A program made the position numbers and the translations under genes. The notes below the pieces were generated by a model that saw only the letters and a list, made by a program, of their open reading frames with translations, was not told the DNA's origin and searched no databases. DNA of 64,000 nt from JBQLZO01 sp052168315 (GTDB taxonomy: Bacteria; Planctomycetota; Phycisphaerae; Phycisphaerales; UBA1924): assembly GCA_052168315.1 (NCBI GenBank), contig JBQLZO010000042.1, positions 1-64,000 of the forward strand. The letters are read 5' to 3'. Positions 62,813 through 64,000 of this stretch are shown here, in pieces (position 1 is the first letter of the stretch; each line of letters opens with the position of its first letter).

Positions 62813-63247
62813 TCAGTGGTGGTGCGCGCCGGCCCCGGCCTCGCTGGCCAGCCCGTTCTTCTTCTTGTAGTCCGCGATCGCGGTCTTGATCGAGTCTTCG
62901 GCGAGCACCGAGCAGTGGATCTTCACCGGCGGGAGCGAGAGCTCATCGACGATCTGCGTGTTCTTGATCTCCATCGCCTCGTCGAGCGTGCGCCCCTTGA
63001 GCCACTCGGTCGCGACGGAGGAGGAAGCGATCGCCGAGCCGCACCCGAAGCACTTGAACTTCGCATCCTCGATCTTGCCGGTCGCCTGATCGACCTTGAT
63101 CTGCAGCTGCATGACATCGCCGCACTCGGGCGCGCCGACGATGCCCACGCCGATGTCCTTGCGTTCCTTCACCTCCGAGGTCTTGCCGAAGGTGCCGACA
63201 TTCTGCGGGTTGTCGTAATGCTGGATGAGCTTCTCTGAGTATGCCAT
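62813..63247 (-). CDS. iscU: Iron-sulfur cluster assembly scaffold IscU
   Basis: IscU, 144 aa, is the scaffold on which [2Fe-2S] clusters form with sulfur from IscS. The three conserved Cys are in PECGDV (C42), FKCFGCGSAIA (C66 or C69) and KIHCSV (C112), and D44 follows the first. The HscA chaperone recognition motif LPPVK is at 105-109. The start YSEKLIQHYDNPQNVG is typical. A His-containing tail (GAGAHHH) ends the protein. GGAAGGTGA before the ATG at 63247 fixes the start. iscS lies 79 nt upstream on the same strand. Confidence 0.96.
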   Translation of the reverse strand: MAYSEKLIQHYDNPQNVGTFGKTSEVKERKDIGVGIVGAPECGDVMQLQIKVDQATGKIEDAKFKCFGCGSAIASSSVATEWLKGRTLDEAMEIKNTQIVDELSLPPVKIHCSVLAEDSIKTAIADYKKKNGLASEAGAGAHHH

Positions 63248-63326
63248 GGCTTGTGTCACCTTCCGGTGTGAGTGAATCGTGCGTGCGTGCGTTTGGCGGG
63301 CAGGACAGGTGGGGTGCCGGTCAGCC

Positions 63327-64000
63327 TCAGTGGTTCTGCCACTCGATCGCGTTGATGTCGATGCCCTCCTGGTGCATGTCCCACAGCGGCGAGAGCTCGC
63401 GCAGGTCCAGCACCGCCTTGCAGATCTTCTGCACCGCGTAGTCGACCTGGTCCTCGGTCGTGAAGCGCCCGAGCGAGAGCCGCAGCGACGAGTGCGCCAG
63501 ATCGTCGCCCACGCCCAGCGACTTGAGCACATACGACGGCTCCAGCGAGGCGCTCGTGCACGCCGAGCCGGACGAGGTCGCGATGTCCTTGATCTTCATC
63601 ATCAGGCCCTCGCCCTCGACGAACCCGAAGGACATGTTCGTGATGTGCGGCAGCCGCTTCTCGGCGTGACCGTTGATCTGCGTGTGCTCCACGCCGTCGG
63701 CCAGGGCCTTCTCCATCTTCAGCCGCAGCGCCAGCAGCCGCTCGCGCTCGGCATCCATCTCCTCGAGGCAGATCGCGCAGGCGGCGCCGAAGCCGACGAT
63801 GCCGGTCACATTCAGCGTGCCCGAGCGGTATCCGCGCTCCTGTCCGCCGCCCTCCTGCTGCGAGACGAGGCGGACACGGGGCTTGCGGCGCCGGATGTAC
63901 AGGGCGCCCACGCCCTTCGGGCCGTAGATCTTGTGCCCGGACCACGAGAGCAGGTCGATGTTGTCGGTCTCGACATTCGTGGGCATCTTGCCGACCCACT
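63327..64000 (-). CDS. iscS: Cysteine desulfurase IscS (5' part cut by the window edge)
   Basis: The C-terminal 220 or so residues of IscS, a PLP enzyme that takes sulfur from cysteine for Fe-S clusters and tRNA thiolation. SWSGHKIYGPKGVGALYIRR contains the PLP-binding Lys, and SSGSACTSASLEPSYVL holds the catalytic Cys of the group I (IscS/NifS) type. RLSLGRFTTEDQVDYAV follows. About half of the protein lies beyond position 64000; the ATG at 63986 is an internal Met, not the start. It precedes iscU in one operon. Confidence 0.96.
   Translation of the reverse strand, partial: WVGKMPTNVETDNIDLLSWSGHKIYGPKGVGALYIRRRKPRVRLVSQQEGGGQERGYRSGTLNVTGIVGFGAACAICLEEMDAERERLLALRLKMEKALADGVEHTQINGHAEKRLPHITNMSFGFVEGEGLMMKIKDIATSSGSACTSASLEPSYVLKSLGVGDDLAHSSLRLSLGRFTTEDQVDYAVQKICKAVLDLRELSPLWDMHQEGIDINAIEWQNH

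Overview
The window is very GC-rich, gene-dense bacterial chromosome with no plasmid, phage, CRISPR or insertion-sequence signature. Several traits point to a member of the Planctomycetota, probably the class Phycisphaerae: secreted proteins ending in paired dockerin-like Asp/Asn calcium repeats, PEP-CTERM-type sorting tails (Pro, hydrophobic helix, Arg cluster), type II secretion genes, many lipoproteins, and long Pro/Ala/Gly-rich extensions. This placement is inferred from protein character, not from a marker-gene tree.

Layout. 0-2.7 kb (minus): a partner-switch pair (RsbW-like kinase plus STAS antagonist) directly upstream of an MlaE permease and a DUF1643 protein. 2.8-6.8 kb (minus): the conserved tRNA-Thr, tuf, rpmG, tRNA-Trp, secE, nusG block, ending in a HEAT-repeat lipoprotein where rplK is often found. 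6.9-10.2 kb: a GmhB-like phosphatase, a GNAT-like protein, CheV and a LEA-type lipoprotein. 10.2-14.1 kb (plus): an asymmetric heterodimeric ABC exporter. 14.1-15.7 kb (plus): two small heat-shock proteins, the first behind a strong sigma-54 core. 15.7-18.2 kb (minus): mlaF and mlaD. 18.9-23.7 kb (plus): sucA-sucB of 2-oxoglutarate dehydrogenase.

23.8-29.9 kb: a small membrane protein, a histidine kinase and an OmpR-type regulator on the minus strand, divergent from a stress-type cluster (PRC-barrel protein, entericidin-like lipoprotein, DUF1328 membrane protein, four-helix-bundle protein). Then tRNA-Glu, a small secreted protein, nadD, a PEP-CTERM-type protein, and two adjacent paralogous secreted proteins with a papain/C39-like Cys-His region, a propeller-like region and dockerin repeats (33.1-37.4 kb).

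37.8-46.9 kb: rimO, a small lipoprotein, an M20 amidohydrolase, an RluA-type pseudouridine synthase, an RlmI-like methyltransferase, an AsmA-like protein, another methyltransferase and a second PEP-CTERM-type protein. 47.1-53.2 kb (minus): gspD-gspE-gspF of a type II secretion system, a plausible export route for the secreted proteins. 53.7-57.4 kb: a BtuF-like protein and two unrecognised proteins. 57.6-64 kb (minus): RNase R, an ErpA/IscA-type protein, an alpha/beta-hydrolase-like lipoprotein, and iscU-iscS, with iscS cut by the window edge.

The most unusual combinations are the partner-switch/MlaE operon, the sigma-54 core before hsp20, a 10-bp phased repeat array between hsp20 and mlaD, the degenerate/consensus split of the ABC exporter, and the dockerin paralogs whose 3' ends are nearly identical although the rest has diverged.
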